Assembly (NCBI RefSeq): GCF_000385335.1
Contig: NZ_ARWA01000001.1
Location: forward strand, 2,930,001 to 2,994,000
Direction of reading: 5' to 3'
Origin: Methyloferula stellata AR4
GTDB lineage: Bacteria; Pseudomonadota; Alphaproteobacteria; Rhizobiales; Beijerinckiaceae
Length of the DNA stretch: 64,000 bases
Below, piece by piece: positions 20,938 through 30,447 of the stretch. A program made the position numbers and the translations under genes. The stretch's first letter is position 1, and each line of letters opens with the position of its first letter. Below the pieces are notes generated by a model, which was not told the DNA's origin, searched no databases, and saw only the letters and a list, made by a program, of their open reading frames with translations.

Positions 20938-21675
20938 TCACCGGCCGCCGCGCGCAACGCGTTCGATTTCGGCGCGCACGAGACGCTCGACCATGACCGG
21001 CAGATTGTCGTCGAGCCAAGCTTTGAGCATAGGGCGCAAGAGATCGCGCGTCAGCTCCGCGAGCATTTCCGGATTTGGTAGAAGCCGGCTGGCGAAGAGC
21101 GCATTGAACGAGGACGCCACGGCAGCGTCCGTCGCGGGCGATGCAATCGGCTCGTCCTCATGGAAGACGGCCTGCGGCTGCGGCTTCGCCGCCGGTGCTT
21201 GAGTCTGGAACGGCATCGGCTCGACATTGTGCTGGGGGGCCGGCTGTGCCAAAGGCCGGCTCTCATGCTCGCCGAGCTGCCGGCGAAGGCGCATATCGGC
21301 GAAGTCCGTATGTTTCCGCTCAAGCGGTGCGACTTGCGGCGACGTTACTTGCGGCGAAGCCATATAAGGCAGGCTGGTAAAGAGCTTGCGCTCCTCCGTG
21401 GCGGCTCTCGGCGCCTCCGGGATGCCCCCGCTCACATGCTGCTGTCCGTGTTGCGTCGGCGCGGCAGGCGGTGGCACCGAAGAGGCAGGTGCGCTTTGCA
21501 GCTCGTGTGCGGTTACCGGCTCAGGTTCGGACTGGGCAGGATCGCGATGCGCTGACAGCGATTGATCGTCGGAGATGATGCGCCGGATGGACGCCAGGAT
21601 CTCCTCCATCGACGGTTCATGCGTCGGGCGTTCATCGAGAGAGTCAGAGGGCGAAAGGGACGTGAGAGCTGGCAT
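20938..21675 (-). CDS. popZ: Polar organizing protein PopZ (DUF2497)
   Basis: 245 residues from the ATG at 21675; the frame extends to a non-ATG codon at 21765, but the added 30 residues are not family-like. The N-terminal motif MEEILASIRRIISDD and the C-terminal helices (ELTRDLLRPMLKAWLDDNLP, then MVERLVRAEIERVA) are the conserved ends of PopZ, the polymer that anchors the ParB-centromere complex and recruits cell-cycle proteins at the pole. The middle (about 40-180) is Pro/Gln/Glu-rich and disordered, as in Caulobacter. It follows tolC, a common rhizobial order; the valS gene often found next is not here. Confidence 0.92.
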   Translation of the reverse strand: MPALTSLSPSDSLDERPTHEPSMEEILASIRRIISDDQSLSAHRDPAQSEPEPVTAHELQSAPASSVPPPAAPTQHGQQHVSGGIPEAPRAATEERKLFTSLPYMASPQVTSPQVAPLERKHTDFADMRLRRQLGEHESRPLAQPAPQHNVEPMPFQTQAPAAKPQPQAVFHEDEPIASPATDAAVASSFNALFASRLLPNPEMLAELTRDLLRPMLKAWLDDNLPVMVERLVRAEIERVARGGR

Positions 21676-21967
21676 GGACCTCAGACGCTTTCCGGTCACT
21701 CTGCGAACCAGACCAGCCGGCGCAGGAAGGATTAAAAATAAGGGCGCGCCAGGATAGAGCCGCATCCTTATTCGAAGCTTGCGACTCGAACCTTATCATA
21801 GATGGATTCGCGAGATTAGATGTTCTTCTCAAATGGGTTGGGGACAAAGGCAAAGGTTTGGACAAAGCACGCCCGCGCCGCGCGCGGAAACCCTGCATCA
21901 GTTTTAGACGTGACCTGAACTATATGAGATTGTGCCTCTCGCCGCGCATAGCAAATTGGCGCGAGCG

Positions 21968-23329
21968 CTAACGCCCGTCGGGCGTTCTAAGCCCGATCCA
22001 CTTATCCTTGACCTGATTGAAATGGATGGTCGGATCGTAGGCGATCACATTCAGATTCAAGTTGGCCGCGGTGAGTTTGCCGATGGCAGCCATCACCGTA
22101 TAGGACGCGACGACGCGGTCGCGTTGCGCTGTCACAAGTTGGACGCGTGCGTTCAAAAGCGTCTGCTGAGCCGTCAACACGTCGAAGGTCGTGCGTTGTC
22201 CGACTCTCGCCTCTTCCCTGATGCCGTTCAAGGCAATCTCGGCGGCCTTGACGGCGGCCTGCGAGGACAAAATGACGGCCTTGGCGGTATCGAGCTGCCC
22301 CCAGCTCGATACGACAACGGCGCGTACTGAATCGCGCTGCTGATCTGCCTGGAGGCGGGCTTGCGCGAGCAATTCCTTGGATTGGCGGGCGCGGGCGAAC
22401 ACCTCGCCGCCGGCATAGAGCGGGACGGACACCTGTCCGATCACGGACGCGTTGAAAAATCGCTCGGAAGGAAGCCCGGAAGACGCCCAATTTTGTTGAA
22501 CATTCCCGACGACGCCAACCGTCGGATAAAGCTCGCCTTCGACGAGCTTGACCTGAAGCTCTGCCGCGTCGACCGCATGCAACGCGGCAGCGATCGCCGG
22601 ATGTTCGCTGAAGGCAACGTCGATCGCGACCGGCAACGCATGCGGCAGCAATTGTTCGATCGGACGGGCGGCCTCAAGCCGCGTCGGCTCAACACCAATC
22701 ACTTGCCTGTAGGTCGCGATGCTGTTTTGCAAAATGGCTTGCGCGGTAAAATAATCCGAGCGCGCCGTCGCCAAACTGGATTCGGCCTGCGCGACGTCGG
22801 TTCGCGTCACCTCACCGACCTCAAAACGGTCGCGGGTCTGGCGCAATTGCTCTTCGAGAACGATGATATTGTTCTTGCGCAGATCGAGAATGGCCGTGTC
22901 GCGCAAGACATTCATATAGGCCGTCGCACCGTCGAGCAGCGTGCTCTGCTCGACATTTCGCGTGGTTTCGCGCGCGCCGAGAATATTGCTCTCCGCCTGG
23001 CGCACGCTGTTCAGCGTGCGATTGCCGTTGAAGAGATTCTCGTTGAGGGTGACACCCACCGAAGTCGGAAGGCTTTTCGGATGGATATGGCCGTTCCCCA
23101 GATAACCATTGAGATAGTTGGGACCGCTTGAGCCCGTTGCCGCCACAGTCGGCAACCATCCGGCGCTGGCGCGCGGAAGGTTCTCATCCGTGGCGCGCAA
23201 CGAAGCGCGTTGCTGATTTAAATTCGGGTTGCCTTGGTAGGCCCGCGAGAGCGCGCCCGACATGGTCTCGGCAGAGGCCTGCCCCGCCGCCATCGTCAGA
23301 AGCAATACGGGGAAAAGAGCAAAGCGCAT
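21968..23329 (-). CDS. tolC: TolC-family outer-membrane channel protein
   Basis: 453 residues from the ATG at 23329, where a clear signal peptide (FPVLLLTMAAGQASAE) begins; the longer frame to 23701 has no such start features. The protein shows the duplicated TolC helical repeat: GALSRAYQGNPNLNQQRASL in the first half and DVAFSEHPAIAAALHAVDAA in the second, with coiled-coil segments such as RQTRDRFEVGEVTRTDVAQA. TolC trimers form the outer-membrane exit duct for type I secretion and drug efflux pumps. Its gene is flanked by the PIMT-like gene and popZ, a conserved rhizobial neighbourhood. No type I ABC partner is in the window. Confidence 0.93.
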   Translation of the reverse strand: MRFALFPVLLLTMAAGQASAETMSGALSRAYQGNPNLNQQRASLRATDENLPRASAGWLPTVAATGSSGPNYLNGYLGNGHIHPKSLPTSVGVTLNENLFNGNRTLNSVRQAESNILGARETTRNVEQSTLLDGATAYMNVLRDTAILDLRKNNIIVLEEQLRQTRDRFEVGEVTRTDVAQAESSLATARSDYFTAQAILQNSIATYRQVIGVEPTRLEAARPIEQLLPHALPVAIDVAFSEHPAIAAALHAVDAAELQVKLVEGELYPTVGVVGNVQQNWASSGLPSERFFNASVIGQVSVPLYAGGEVFARARQSKELLAQARLQADQQRDSVRAVVVSSWGQLDTAKAVILSSQAAVKAAEIALNGIREEARVGQRTTFDVLTAQQTLLNARVQLVTAQRDRVVASYTVMAAIGKLTAANLNLNVIAYDPTIHFNQVKDKWIGLRTPDGR

Positions 23330-23864
23330 CGCTGAACGCCTAGCAAAAGAATGCGCGAAGCGCGGCGGGATCGCGCCCAACGAAAGCCGGCCGATTCCTC
23401 GACACTCATATTCGGAACCGGTCTTGTGCTTGGATGGATTTTTCAACGAGCTTACCACGGACTCTTTTAACAGGCGGATTAGTCTAGCTCTTTTGACACC
23501 GACATGAGCAGTCCACACGGTCGCAGAAGAGCAGAAATTCATCCTGTGGCGCAAAAATGCGACACTTGACGAAGCGACCAAGAGTACTAAGGCGCGCATG
23601 CCAAAATGCCCGGGCCGTTTGAAGCAACTGGCGTTTTCTTCCGGTATTTCGGCTAAGCGCGCGTCCGGTCCAATGCAAGAGTTCCTAACCGACAAGATCA
23701 CGCTCCGCTCGGGCCAAAACGATCAATTGTGGCAAGCTCTTACCGGTCATCGTGATCGACTTTTCGGAGACGCGGTCCAAAAGATCAATTCAACTCGTCG
23801 TGTTCGCCACCGCGCGTTTCGATAGCCCCCACACAGTTCGCCCGTTCACAAGAATTGCGACGAT
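23330..23864. other. Intergenic region between tolC and the PIMT-like gene
   Basis: 535 bases. Plus-strand frames at 23598-23825 and 23752-24012 have no family-like sequence and no ribosome-binding site, and the upstream tolC-frame extension does not look coding. It should hold the tolC promoter, which I could not pinpoint. Confidence 0.5.
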
Positions 23865-24581
23865 TCAAAAAACGAATTGCGGGGCCTTCTCGAAATCTTT
23901 CAAGAGAGCGGCTGAAGCGTCGAACAAAAAGCGGGAGCTGACATCATGCGCACCTTTTTCGAAGCGAACGGCTTTGCTCGCATGCGCATTCGCTTCGCCG
24001 GCAAATCGTTGAATGGCGACGAGCCGGCCGCCGTCCTTCAATTGGCTGAATAAAGTGTCGAGTCCGGCTTCGACCGCCCCATTGATGAAGATCACATCGT
24101 AGGCCGCGCTTTTATCAAAGCCTTGTGCAAGCGGTCCTGTGACCACATGCGCGTTGCTCACATTGCATGCTTGTAGGTTTGCCTCGATGAGAGATGCAAA
24201 ACCCGCATCGGCTTCAAGCGCTGTTATATCCTTGCAAAGGCCCGCCAAAAGCGCCGTCGAATATCCGGTCCCCGCCGCGATATCGAGAATTTTGTCCTCC
24301 GGTCTGAGCGAGGCGCCTTGGATCAGCCGCGCCAGAACCAAAGGCGGCAGAAGCTGACGCCACACGCCATTCGCCGCACCTTCCGTAATCTCGAGCGCAC
24401 TGTCGGAATAAGCCAGATCCCTGCATCTCGCCGGTAAAAAAATCTCGCGCGGGACATCAAGAAAACGCGCGACGACAGCTTGATCCGTGACATCGAATGT
24501 CCGGATTTGGCAATCGACCATGGTACGTCGATGCAGGGCCGAATCCGGAAGGAGATCAAGTTGATCGGGAGAAGCGCTCAT
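23865..24581 (-). CDS. Protein-L-isoaspartate O-methyltransferase-like protein, probably divergent
   Basis: 238 residues with a class I SAM-dependent methyltransferase fold of the PIMT type: motif I ILDIAAGTGYSTAL near 98-111, an acidic post-motif I (ITALEAD) and YDVIFINGAVEA. Canonical repair enzymes carry a GQTISQP-type motif that binds the isoaspartyl substrate; here the equivalent stretch is ITEGAANGVWRQLLPP, so isoaspartate repair is doubtful. This divergent paralogue is characteristically found upstream of tolC in rhizobia, as here (535-base gap). Cytosolic. Called PIMT family with confidence, function with little. Confidence 0.85.
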   Translation of the reverse strand: MSASPDQLDLLPDSALHRRTMVDCQIRTFDVTDQAVVARFLDVPREIFLPARCRDLAYSDSALEITEGAANGVWRQLLPPLVLARLIQGASLRPEDKILDIAAGTGYSTALLAGLCKDITALEADAGFASLIEANLQACNVSNAHVVTGPLAQGFDKSAAYDVIFINGAVEAGLDTLFSQLKDGGRLVAIQRFAGEANAHASKAVRFEKGAHDVSSRFLFDASAALLKDFEKAPQFVF

Positions 24582-24837
24582 GGGGCTTTCGACATGGGAG
24601 ATTGACCTGGCCGCTGGTGCCGCTACGCGGGCCGCTTATAGATTGCTCCAATCTGTCTGTCCATCCGGGGACCAGGACGGGATCAAGGGATCGAGCAAGG
24701 GATCATTGGCCGCGGCGGCATTGGCTGCTATTGAAGGCTCAGGGTTCTTTTCCTTCGCGATCCTTCCGATTCGTCATCATAACTTCGTGCCTTTTCGCCG
24801 ATTTCGTCGGCAGGGCCTTTCAGCTGGAACTCCCATA

Positions 24838-25401
24838 ATGGACGATTCTCCGACCGAGCATTTCGAGCACGCCGAACATGCCGAGCATGTCGCCCATCTG
24901 GGCGACAAGTTCCTCATCAAAGTGTCGGTTACGATCGCGCTGCTTGCTGTCGCGGCAGCAACCGTCGGCAGCCTCGAAACGCTCGAAACGGCAGCCGCCA
25001 TCGGCGACAAGAACGACGCCGTTTTCATCCAGAACAAGGCGACGGACAATTGGAGCTTTTATCAAGCCAAAAGCATCAAAAAGAATGCTTATGATATCGC
25101 TGCCGCGGGCGGCAGCCCATTGGCGGAAGACTATAAGGCGCAGTCCAAACGCTACGATCAGGAAGGCAAGGAGCTTCTCGCCAAGGGCGAAGAACTCGAA
25201 CGCCAAACCGATGCCAAGCTCGAGAGCAGCGAACGCCATGAGCGGCGCCACCATATTTTGACGGTCGGCGTCACGCTGCTTCATATTTCAATTGCGATCG
25301 CAACGATCGCCATCATCATGCGTGGGCTGAGATGGCCTTGGTATTCGGCTTTGGCCATGGGCACAGGCGGCACTCTGATCGCGATCATCGCCTATTTTTA
25401 A
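24838..25401 (+). CDS. DUF4337-domain membrane protein
   Basis: 187 residues from the ATG at 24838; the frame is open upstream to 24580 but that part overlaps the divergent methyltransferase start and is not family-like. The N-terminus is rich in His/Glu/Ala (EHFEHAEHAEHVAH). One hydrophobic helix (KVSVTIALLAVAAATVGSLE) follows, then a charged helical region and two C-terminal helices. Sequence such as TDNWSFYQAKSIKKNAYDIA is typical of DUF4337. Function unknown. Confidence 0.85.
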   Translation: MDDSPTEHFEHAEHAEHVAHLGDKFLIKVSVTIALLAVAAATVGSLETLETAAAIGDKNDAVFIQNKATDNWSFYQAKSIKKNAYDIAAAGGSPLAEDYKAQSKRYDQEGKELLAKGEELERQTDAKLESSERHERRHHILTVGVTLLHISIAIATIAIIMRGLRWPWYSALAMGTGGTLIAIIAYF

Positions 25402-25444
25402 ACCGTCAGGTCCTGCATCCAAGACCTGACGGCGAAACTGTCGT

Positions 25445-25993
25445 TCAGCTTTTCAGCTTCTTATTGCATTCGCTGTAATAGCCGCCGCCCTTTTGCGTCC
25501 ATTTCAGGCCGCCGTTGCTGTTGGTTGCCTTGTTCGCCTTATATTGATCATCGCAGGTTTTCAGGCGCTGCATGTGCGGCGTCAAAGTAGAATATTGCGG
25601 TGAGATGCCAGTCGGGAAAACGATGGGCCCGGTTGGAACCGGCGCTTCGGTCGCGGACGCCGCCGGAGCCGTCGCTGTCTTTCTGGATTTGGGCGCTGCG
25701 GGCGGAGGAGCCTCGACCGGCGCAGCAGCTGTAGACGGAGGAGCAGCTGGCGGGGGTGCTGCGACGGCCGGCTGTTGTGTGGTAGCGGCACCCGTCTTCA
25801 ATTCGGCCGCGCATGCACTGTAAAATTGCCGCCAGCTTTGGCCGTTGAGCGTATTGGCTGCCTTCGCGGCCTGGTATTTGGTGCTGCATTGCGACTGTAC
25901 GGATTGGGCTTCGGCCGTCCCGGCTAAAGCCAAGCCGAAGAGCCCACTCGCTGCAAAAACGAAAAGCGCTGAACGCGTAAAATTTGGGAACAT
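25445..25993 (-). CDS. Exported protein with duplicated cysteine motif and Pro/Ala linker
   Basis: 182 residues: a signal peptide (about 1-29, ending AEAQ), a first module with C-x3-Y-x3-KAANTLNG...FYSACAAELK, a roughly 60-residue Pro/Ala-rich linker, and a second module with C-x3-Y-x3-KATNSNGG...YYSECNKKLK at the very end. The modules are clearly an internal duplication, each with two cysteines that could form a disulfide. It looks periplasmic or surface exposed. I do not recognise a named function. Convergent with the DUF4337 gene. Confidence 0.8.
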   Translation of the reverse strand: MFPNFTRSALFVFAASGLFGLALAGTAEAQSVQSQCSTKYQAAKAANTLNGQSWRQFYSACAAELKTGAATTQQPAVAAPPPAAPPSTAAAPVEAPPPAAPKSRKTATAPAASATEAPVPTGPIVFPTGISPQYSTLTPHMQRLKTCDDQYKANKATNSNGGLKWTQKGGGYYSECNKKLKS

Positions 25994-26176
25994 CCAAGGT
26001 CCTCCTCAAACGCGCCGCCTATCCATTATCGGATCATGCGAGGCGCCAAGCGGAGTCTCCCAAATTGCATTGAATGGGTCAATCGCCGATCAGTCGGCAT
26101 CGCCGCCGAAAATCGGTCGCGATCAAGTTTACGCTGTTTGCGCCGGCTTGATCGCGACTACCACCAACTGAGTATC

Positions 26177-26827
26177 TCAGCGAGCTCCCGGCTTTCTTTC
26201 CGACACATAGGCCGGCGCCTGTGTCGGCGGACCGATTTGAACCCAGGTGTTTTCGTCGTTTTGAGATTGCCGTTTGACGAATTTATATGCGGTGCGATCC
26301 CAGGACTTTATCTCGTCGGTCAAATTATCGAGAATGAATTCGCCATGGTTGGTCTTGATCGTCAAAATCGCATGGCCGTCATTTTGCTCGTCCTTGACGA
26401 CGGTCATCAGCAATGCCTGGCGCGGAAAGCCTTCTTCAATAAGAAGCTTGCGTTTCAGCAGGGCATAATCCTCGCAATCACCCTTGCCGTCGCTCGGATA
26501 GTCCCATTGGTCGAGCACGCCCCAATGATCCATATCGGAAACCGCCACGATCGATTTATTGACCAATTTGTTGACGCGCTCCAATTGCTTCAGCGCCTCT
26601 GGCGTCAAATTGACATCAAGCGGCGTTGCCGGACCGGCGTTGCATTCGCCTGCATAGCGGTGGCAGAAATCCATCCAGCCATAAGGAACGCTCGTCTCTG
26701 AGCCGACCGCGGCATAGGTCGCCTGCGGCACGTTGGTCAAAGCCCAAACCGACTGAGACGGCAGCGCGAATGCCGTGGTCAACACCAGCATTCCCGCGGC
26801 AATATTCTTGACATCGAACCCGGACAT
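26177..26827 (-). CDS. Periplasmic transglutaminase-like cysteine protease (BTLCP family)
   Basis: 216 residues from the ATG at 26827, chosen because GGGGGA lies 10 bases upstream; an ATG at 26836 is only one base from it. A signal peptide (ending near SVWA) precedes a transglutaminase-like papain fold with the triad C118 (GKGDCEDYALLKRK), H152 (DGHAIL) and D167 (FILDNL). The family includes LapG, which cleaves large type I-secreted adhesins under c-di-GMP control; here no adhesin or LapD-like receptor is nearby. A KSWDRTAYKFVKRQSQND tail is typical of the rhizobial members. Confidence 0.9.
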   Translation of the reverse strand: MSGFDVKNIAAGMLVLTTAFALPSQSVWALTNVPQATYAAVGSETSVPYGWMDFCHRYAGECNAGPATPLDVNLTPEALKQLERVNKLVNKSIVAVSDMDHWGVLDQWDYPSDGKGDCEDYALLKRKLLIEEGFPRQALLMTVVKDEQNDGHAILTIKTNHGEFILDNLTDEIKSWDRTAYKFVKRQSQNDENTWVQIGPPTQAPAYVSERKPGAR

Positions 26828-27211
26828 TTCAGTCATTCCCCCTGCCTGATGCGGGAAGAATGGCCATGCCGTTTTGAAGCCGATCTAAGTAAATAGATAA
26901 GTTTTTATCGATTAGCCGATTACCGGGAATGGTAGAGTTTATGTATAAATCGCGTTGAATAAAAAGCGTCGAATTTTATCGATTTCGGCCATTTCGCGGT
27001 GTCCAGCGATCCGAACGTGGTTGAAATCTCATGAAGAGCGCCGGGGAAACCAATCGGGGCTCGCGACATTGCCTTAACGGGAATGGCAAGACGCGCGAGC
27101 TGAAATGCCGTTTCGTGACCAATTTATAAAAATGCGACGTGTCGCCAAAAAATCCCTATTTTAGCAAAGATCGCGGGCCGTCCCGCGACTGCGAACCTGA
27201 GCAAGGACCCC
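26828..27211. other. Intergenic region upstream of the EcsC gene
   Basis: 384 bases between divergent genes with no plausible coding frame. The stretch 26880-26990 is A/T-rich for this genome (repeated ATCGATT and TTTTATCGAT words) and is the likely site of both promoters. Confidence 0.5.
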
Positions 27212-28126
27212 ATGCTTCCTTCGACCGAAGTTTTGCACCCCAAGCCCTCCACATTGCCGGCCATCAGCACTGTGCCCGACCTTTCGGAGGAAGACTTGGT
27301 CGCTCTCGCGGAAGCGGTACGGGAGCTCGAACATATGAGCTTCGCTCTGCATCTTGCCAATCTTCTCGGGCGGCAGATCGGGCAAGTCGGCAAGCTGGTA
27401 CCCCCTTCCGTTACCGGCCTCGTCAACCGCGCCGCCGAAGCGGCGATCAAGAATGCCTTCCATCTCGCCTTGCGCAGCCTCGGGCCGCAAAACCAAGACG
27501 AATTCAACAAAGGCACATTGAAGGGGACGCGCCGCTTCCATAAGGCGGCCGTGGTTTTGTCCGGCGCCGCAGGCGGCGCCTTTGGAATCGCGAGCCTGCC
27601 GGTCGAATTGCCGATTTCGACAATGCTCATCTTGCGTTCGATCGCCGACATTGCCCGGCACGAAGGCGAAGACCTTTCGGAGCCCGATACTCTATTGGCC
27701 TGCCTGCAGGTCTTCGCGCTCGGCAGCCGCGAAGACGGCGGCGGCGATTTCACCGAGAGCGGCTATTTCGCCACGCGCGGCCTCTTCGCCAAGTCGGTTT
27801 CGGAAGCGGCCCGTTATCTCGTCGGGCGCGCCGCGACCGATGAGGCCTCGCCGGTTCTCGTCCGGTTTCTCGCTCAGATCGGGGCGCGGTTCGGCGTGGT
27901 CGTTTCGCAGAAACTGGCGGCCCAGGCGGTACCAGTGCTTGGAGCAGCGGGCGGCGCCGCGGTCAATTATGCTTTTTTGACCCATTTCCAAAGGATCGCG
28001 CACGGCCATTTCACCATCCGCCGCCTGGAGCGGATCTATGGCCGCGAGCCCGTCCATGCCGAATATGAGCGGCTTGCACGCGGCGAACGGCGTTCGGCGT
28101 GGAACAACGCACCCTCGGGAGCCTAA
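27212..28126 (+). CDS. EcsC-family protein
   Basis: 304 residues of EcsC family sequence: the Gly/Ala-rich central segment AAGGAFGIASLPVELPISTM followed by LILRSIADIARHEGEDLSEP and LACLQVFALGS is diagnostic. A second hydrophobic Gly/Ala segment occurs at about 235-255. In Bacillus the unrelated-context EcsC accompanies an ABC exporter, but stand-alone copies like this have no known role. ATG at 27212 has AAGGA upstream. No ABC transporter lies nearby. Followed by a small exported protein gene 96 bases downstream. Confidence 0.88.
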   Translation: MLPSTEVLHPKPSTLPAISTVPDLSEEDLVALAEAVRELEHMSFALHLANLLGRQIGQVGKLVPPSVTGLVNRAAEAAIKNAFHLALRSLGPQNQDEFNKGTLKGTRRFHKAAVVLSGAAGGAFGIASLPVELPISTMLILRSIADIARHEGEDLSEPDTLLACLQVFALGSREDGGGDFTESGYFATRGLFAKSVSEAARYLVGRAATDEASPVLVRFLAQIGARFGVVVSQKLAAQAVPVLGAAGGAAVNYAFLTHFQRIAHGHFTIRRLERIYGREPVHAEYERLARGERRSAWNNAPSGA

Positions 28127-28222
28127 GAATTTACCAAGCCAATCGAGCTTGGACTCAACTGCAAAAATACCGGAACCAATAGCTTGACCGTGCGTTATCG
28201 GGCAGTTTTTGGGGATGGTTTA

Positions 28223-28777
28223 ATGCGACATATGCTTTTAACGGCGGGGTTACTCTTCGCCGCCGTCATGACCTACGCATCTGTCGACGACGCGCACGCG
28301 GGGCTCTTCGACTTTCTCAATCAGGGCACGCCTGAGCCGCAACAAAGGACGATCGAGCGCCAGACGCCGGATCTACCGCCCGTCACGCCCTTGCCCAAAT
28401 ATCGCGTCGAAGCACCACGCCACATCACCGTCATCCACAAGAATGCGTCCGGCAAAGCGTCCGTTGTTGCGCATCAATCCGTGGACTTTCCCAAAGACGG
28501 CACCCTCCGCGATGGCGATGCGGTCATGACGAAAAACGGCATCAGAATCTTTGCGGGCTCGAATGATTTCGTCACCTTGTCGGAAACAAAGGGCCTGTCT
28601 TCGGCGGAACGCACCGCTTTGGCGGAGATCGACGCGCATCGATCCGAAGAAGGCTGGCAATCGAAATCGAGCGGCCAGGACCAGCTCATCACCGGCCGTT
28701 CGGCCGCGAATATGGCGCATGCTTGGAAATGGGTTCGCGATCCCAAGGGTGTTCTCGTGCGCTATGTGGGTCCCTGA
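28223..28777 (+). CDS. Small exported protein of unknown function
   Basis: 184 residues from the ATG at 28223; a TTG at 28184 would add 13 residues before an otherwise normal signal peptide (about 1-27, ending DAHA). The mature protein has a Pro-rich segment (about 35-60) then a compact region with DGTLRDGDAVMTKNGIRIFA and a basic/aromatic end (AWKWVRDPKGVLVRYVG). No cysteine and no lipobox. Not recognised; the same-strand EcsC gene is the only neighbour likely to be co-expressed. Confidence 0.7.
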   Translation: MRHMLLTAGLLFAAVMTYASVDDAHAGLFDFLNQGTPEPQQRTIERQTPDLPPVTPLPKYRVEAPRHITVIHKNASGKASVVAHQSVDFPKDGTLRDGDAVMTKNGIRIFAGSNDFVTLSETKGLSSAERTALAEIDAHRSEEGWQSKSSGQDQLITGRSAANMAHAWKWVRDPKGVLVRYVGP

Positions 28778-28845
28778 CATTCGAAGCCATGAAGGCTGTA
28801 AGTAGGACCACTTAGAATTGCGGCTTGCGAGCGCTTTCGCAAAAC

Positions 28846-30156
28846 TTATTCACCGCTTTTTTCTTTTCTGAGCTTGAGCCAATAGGCGAGCCTTTTGGCG
28901 ATCTCGCGCTCGAAACCGCGGTCGACGGGCTCGTAAAGTTTTTGCCGCCCTAAGGCGTCCGGCCAATAATTCTGTCCGGAAAATCCTTCCGGCGTATCGT
29001 GATCATAGGCATAGCCGCTGCCGTAGCCCTCATTCTTCATGAGCTTCGTGGGGGCGTTCAAAATGATTTTCGGCGGCATCAGCGAGCCATGCTCTTTGGC
29101 AAGCCGCGTCGCGGCTTTGAAGGCGACATAGGCAGCGTTCGATTTCGGCGCCGTGGCGACATAGATCACGGCATTTGCAATTGCGAGTTCGCCTTCCGGA
29201 CTGCCAAGAAAATCATAAGCTTCCTTCGCCGCATTGGCGATGACGAGCGCTTGCGGATCGGCAAGCCCGATGTCCTCGACAGCCATGCGTACCACGCGCC
29301 GCGCGATGAACAGACGGTCTTCGCCGGCATCAAACATCCGCGCGAGATAATAAAGCGAGGCGTCCGGATCGGAGCCCCGTACCGCTTTATGCAGCGCGCT
29401 GATGAGGTTGTAATGGCCCTCCTGCCCCTTGTCATAAATGGGCGCGCGCCGTTGCACGATCTCGGTCAGCTGCGATGCGTTGAAGCTTTCGCCGGGGCCT
29501 GCCGCGCGCCAAATCTCTTCGGCCAAAGTCAGCGCCGCGCGGCCATCGCCATCCGACATACGAATGAGTGCAGCGCGTGCATCCGTATCGAGAGGTAAGT
29601 ATTTACCCTCAATCTTTTCGGCGCGCTCAAGAAGTTTTTCGATCGCCGTTTCATCGAGCGCACGAAAGGTCATGACACGCGCGCGCGACAAAAGCGCGGC
29701 GTTCAATTCGAAGCTCGGATTCTCCGTCGTAGCGCCGATAAGGACGATCGTTCCATCTTCCATGACCGGCAAAAAACTGTCTTGCTGCGCCCGGTTGAAG
29801 CGATGAATCTCATCGACGAAGAGAAGCGTTCCCTGCCCTACGCTGCGCCGTCTTTTGGCCTCTTCGAAAACTTTCTTGAGTTCGGATACGCCGGAAAAGA
29901 TTGCAGAAATTTGGACGAACGAAAAATCCGTCTGATCCGCGAGCAACCGCGCAACAGTGGTTTTGCCGGTACCCGGAGGCCCCCAAAAAATAAGGCTGCC
30001 TAAAGAGCCAGATCGCAACAGCCGCGTCAGTGCGCCGTCCGAACCGAGCAGATGATCTTGACCTGCAACATCCTCAAGCTTGGCGGGGCGCATGCGATCT
30101 GCAAGCGGATGCGGAGCTTGAGCGTCGAGACCTGCGTTTGAAAAAAGATCTGCCAT
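28846..30156 (-). CDS. rarA: Replication-associated recombination protein RarA (MgsA)
   Basis: 436-residue AAA+ ATPase related to clamp-loader subunits; RarA acts at stalled replication forks with SSB and RecA. Walker A is GPPGTGKT at 59-66 and Walker [12 protein letters not shown] at 111-121, followed by sensor region [15 protein letters not shown]. The C-terminal tetramerisation region ([20 protein letters not shown], then [16 protein letters not shown]) is complete. Divergent from the ParA-like gene. Full length; no oddities. Confidence 0.97.
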   Translation of the reverse strand: MADLFSNAGLDAQAPHPLADRMRPAKLEDVAGQDHLLGSDGALTRLLRSGSLGSLIFWGPPGTGKTTVARLLADQTDFSFVQISAIFSGVSELKKVFEEAKRRRSVGQGTLLFVDEIHRFNRAQQDSFLPVMEDGTIVLIGATTENPSFELNAALLSRARVMTFRALDETAIEKLLERAEKIEGKYLPLDTDARAALIRMSDGDGRAALTLAEEIWRAAGPGESFNASQLTEIVQRRAPIYDKGQEGHYNLISALHKAVRGSDPDASLYYLARMFDAGEDRLFIARRVVRMAVEDIGLADPQALVIANAAKEAYDFLGSPEGELAIANAVIYVATAPKSNAAYVAFKAATRLAKEHGSLMPPKIILNAPTKLMKNEGYGSGYAYDHDTPEGFSGQNYWPDALGRQKLYEPVDRGFEREIAKRLAYWLKLRKEKSGE

Positions 30157-30447
30157 CTTATGCCGAATGTGTGTCCGCTAATGTTTCAAGTCCAGTCAAG
30201 ACCAGTTCCGCGCAAGGTCGGAAACAGACTGTGTCATATCACCAGATCAAATCAGCACTGGATCGAAAGTACGACTCATGTTGAATTTCTTCGGTGCCCT
30301 TCGTTGAGGGTTAGCAAGAGGTCGGGATAGCAAGGCACTATTCGAAACGGCCACCTGCAATGCCACGGATTGACTGGCTCGCTTTTTCGTCTGGCCCAAT
30401 CTGTCTTGGAATAGTGTGCAGTCATTTATAGCCACAACTCTGAAAGG

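Noticed and set aside
21777-21800. GGTTCGAGTC-like T-loop on the minus strand upstream of popZ
   Set aside because: The flanking five-base stem does not pair beyond one base and no acceptor or anticodon arm fits, so it is not a tRNA.
21968-23701. Longer tolC start at 23701
   Set aside because: The extra 124 residues lack a signal peptide and family similarity, while the ATG at 23329 starts directly at a proper signal peptide.
23598-23825. Plus-strand 75-codon frame between tolC and the PIMT-like gene
   Set aside because: No ribosome-binding site or family-like sequence, and it overlaps another equally poor frame.
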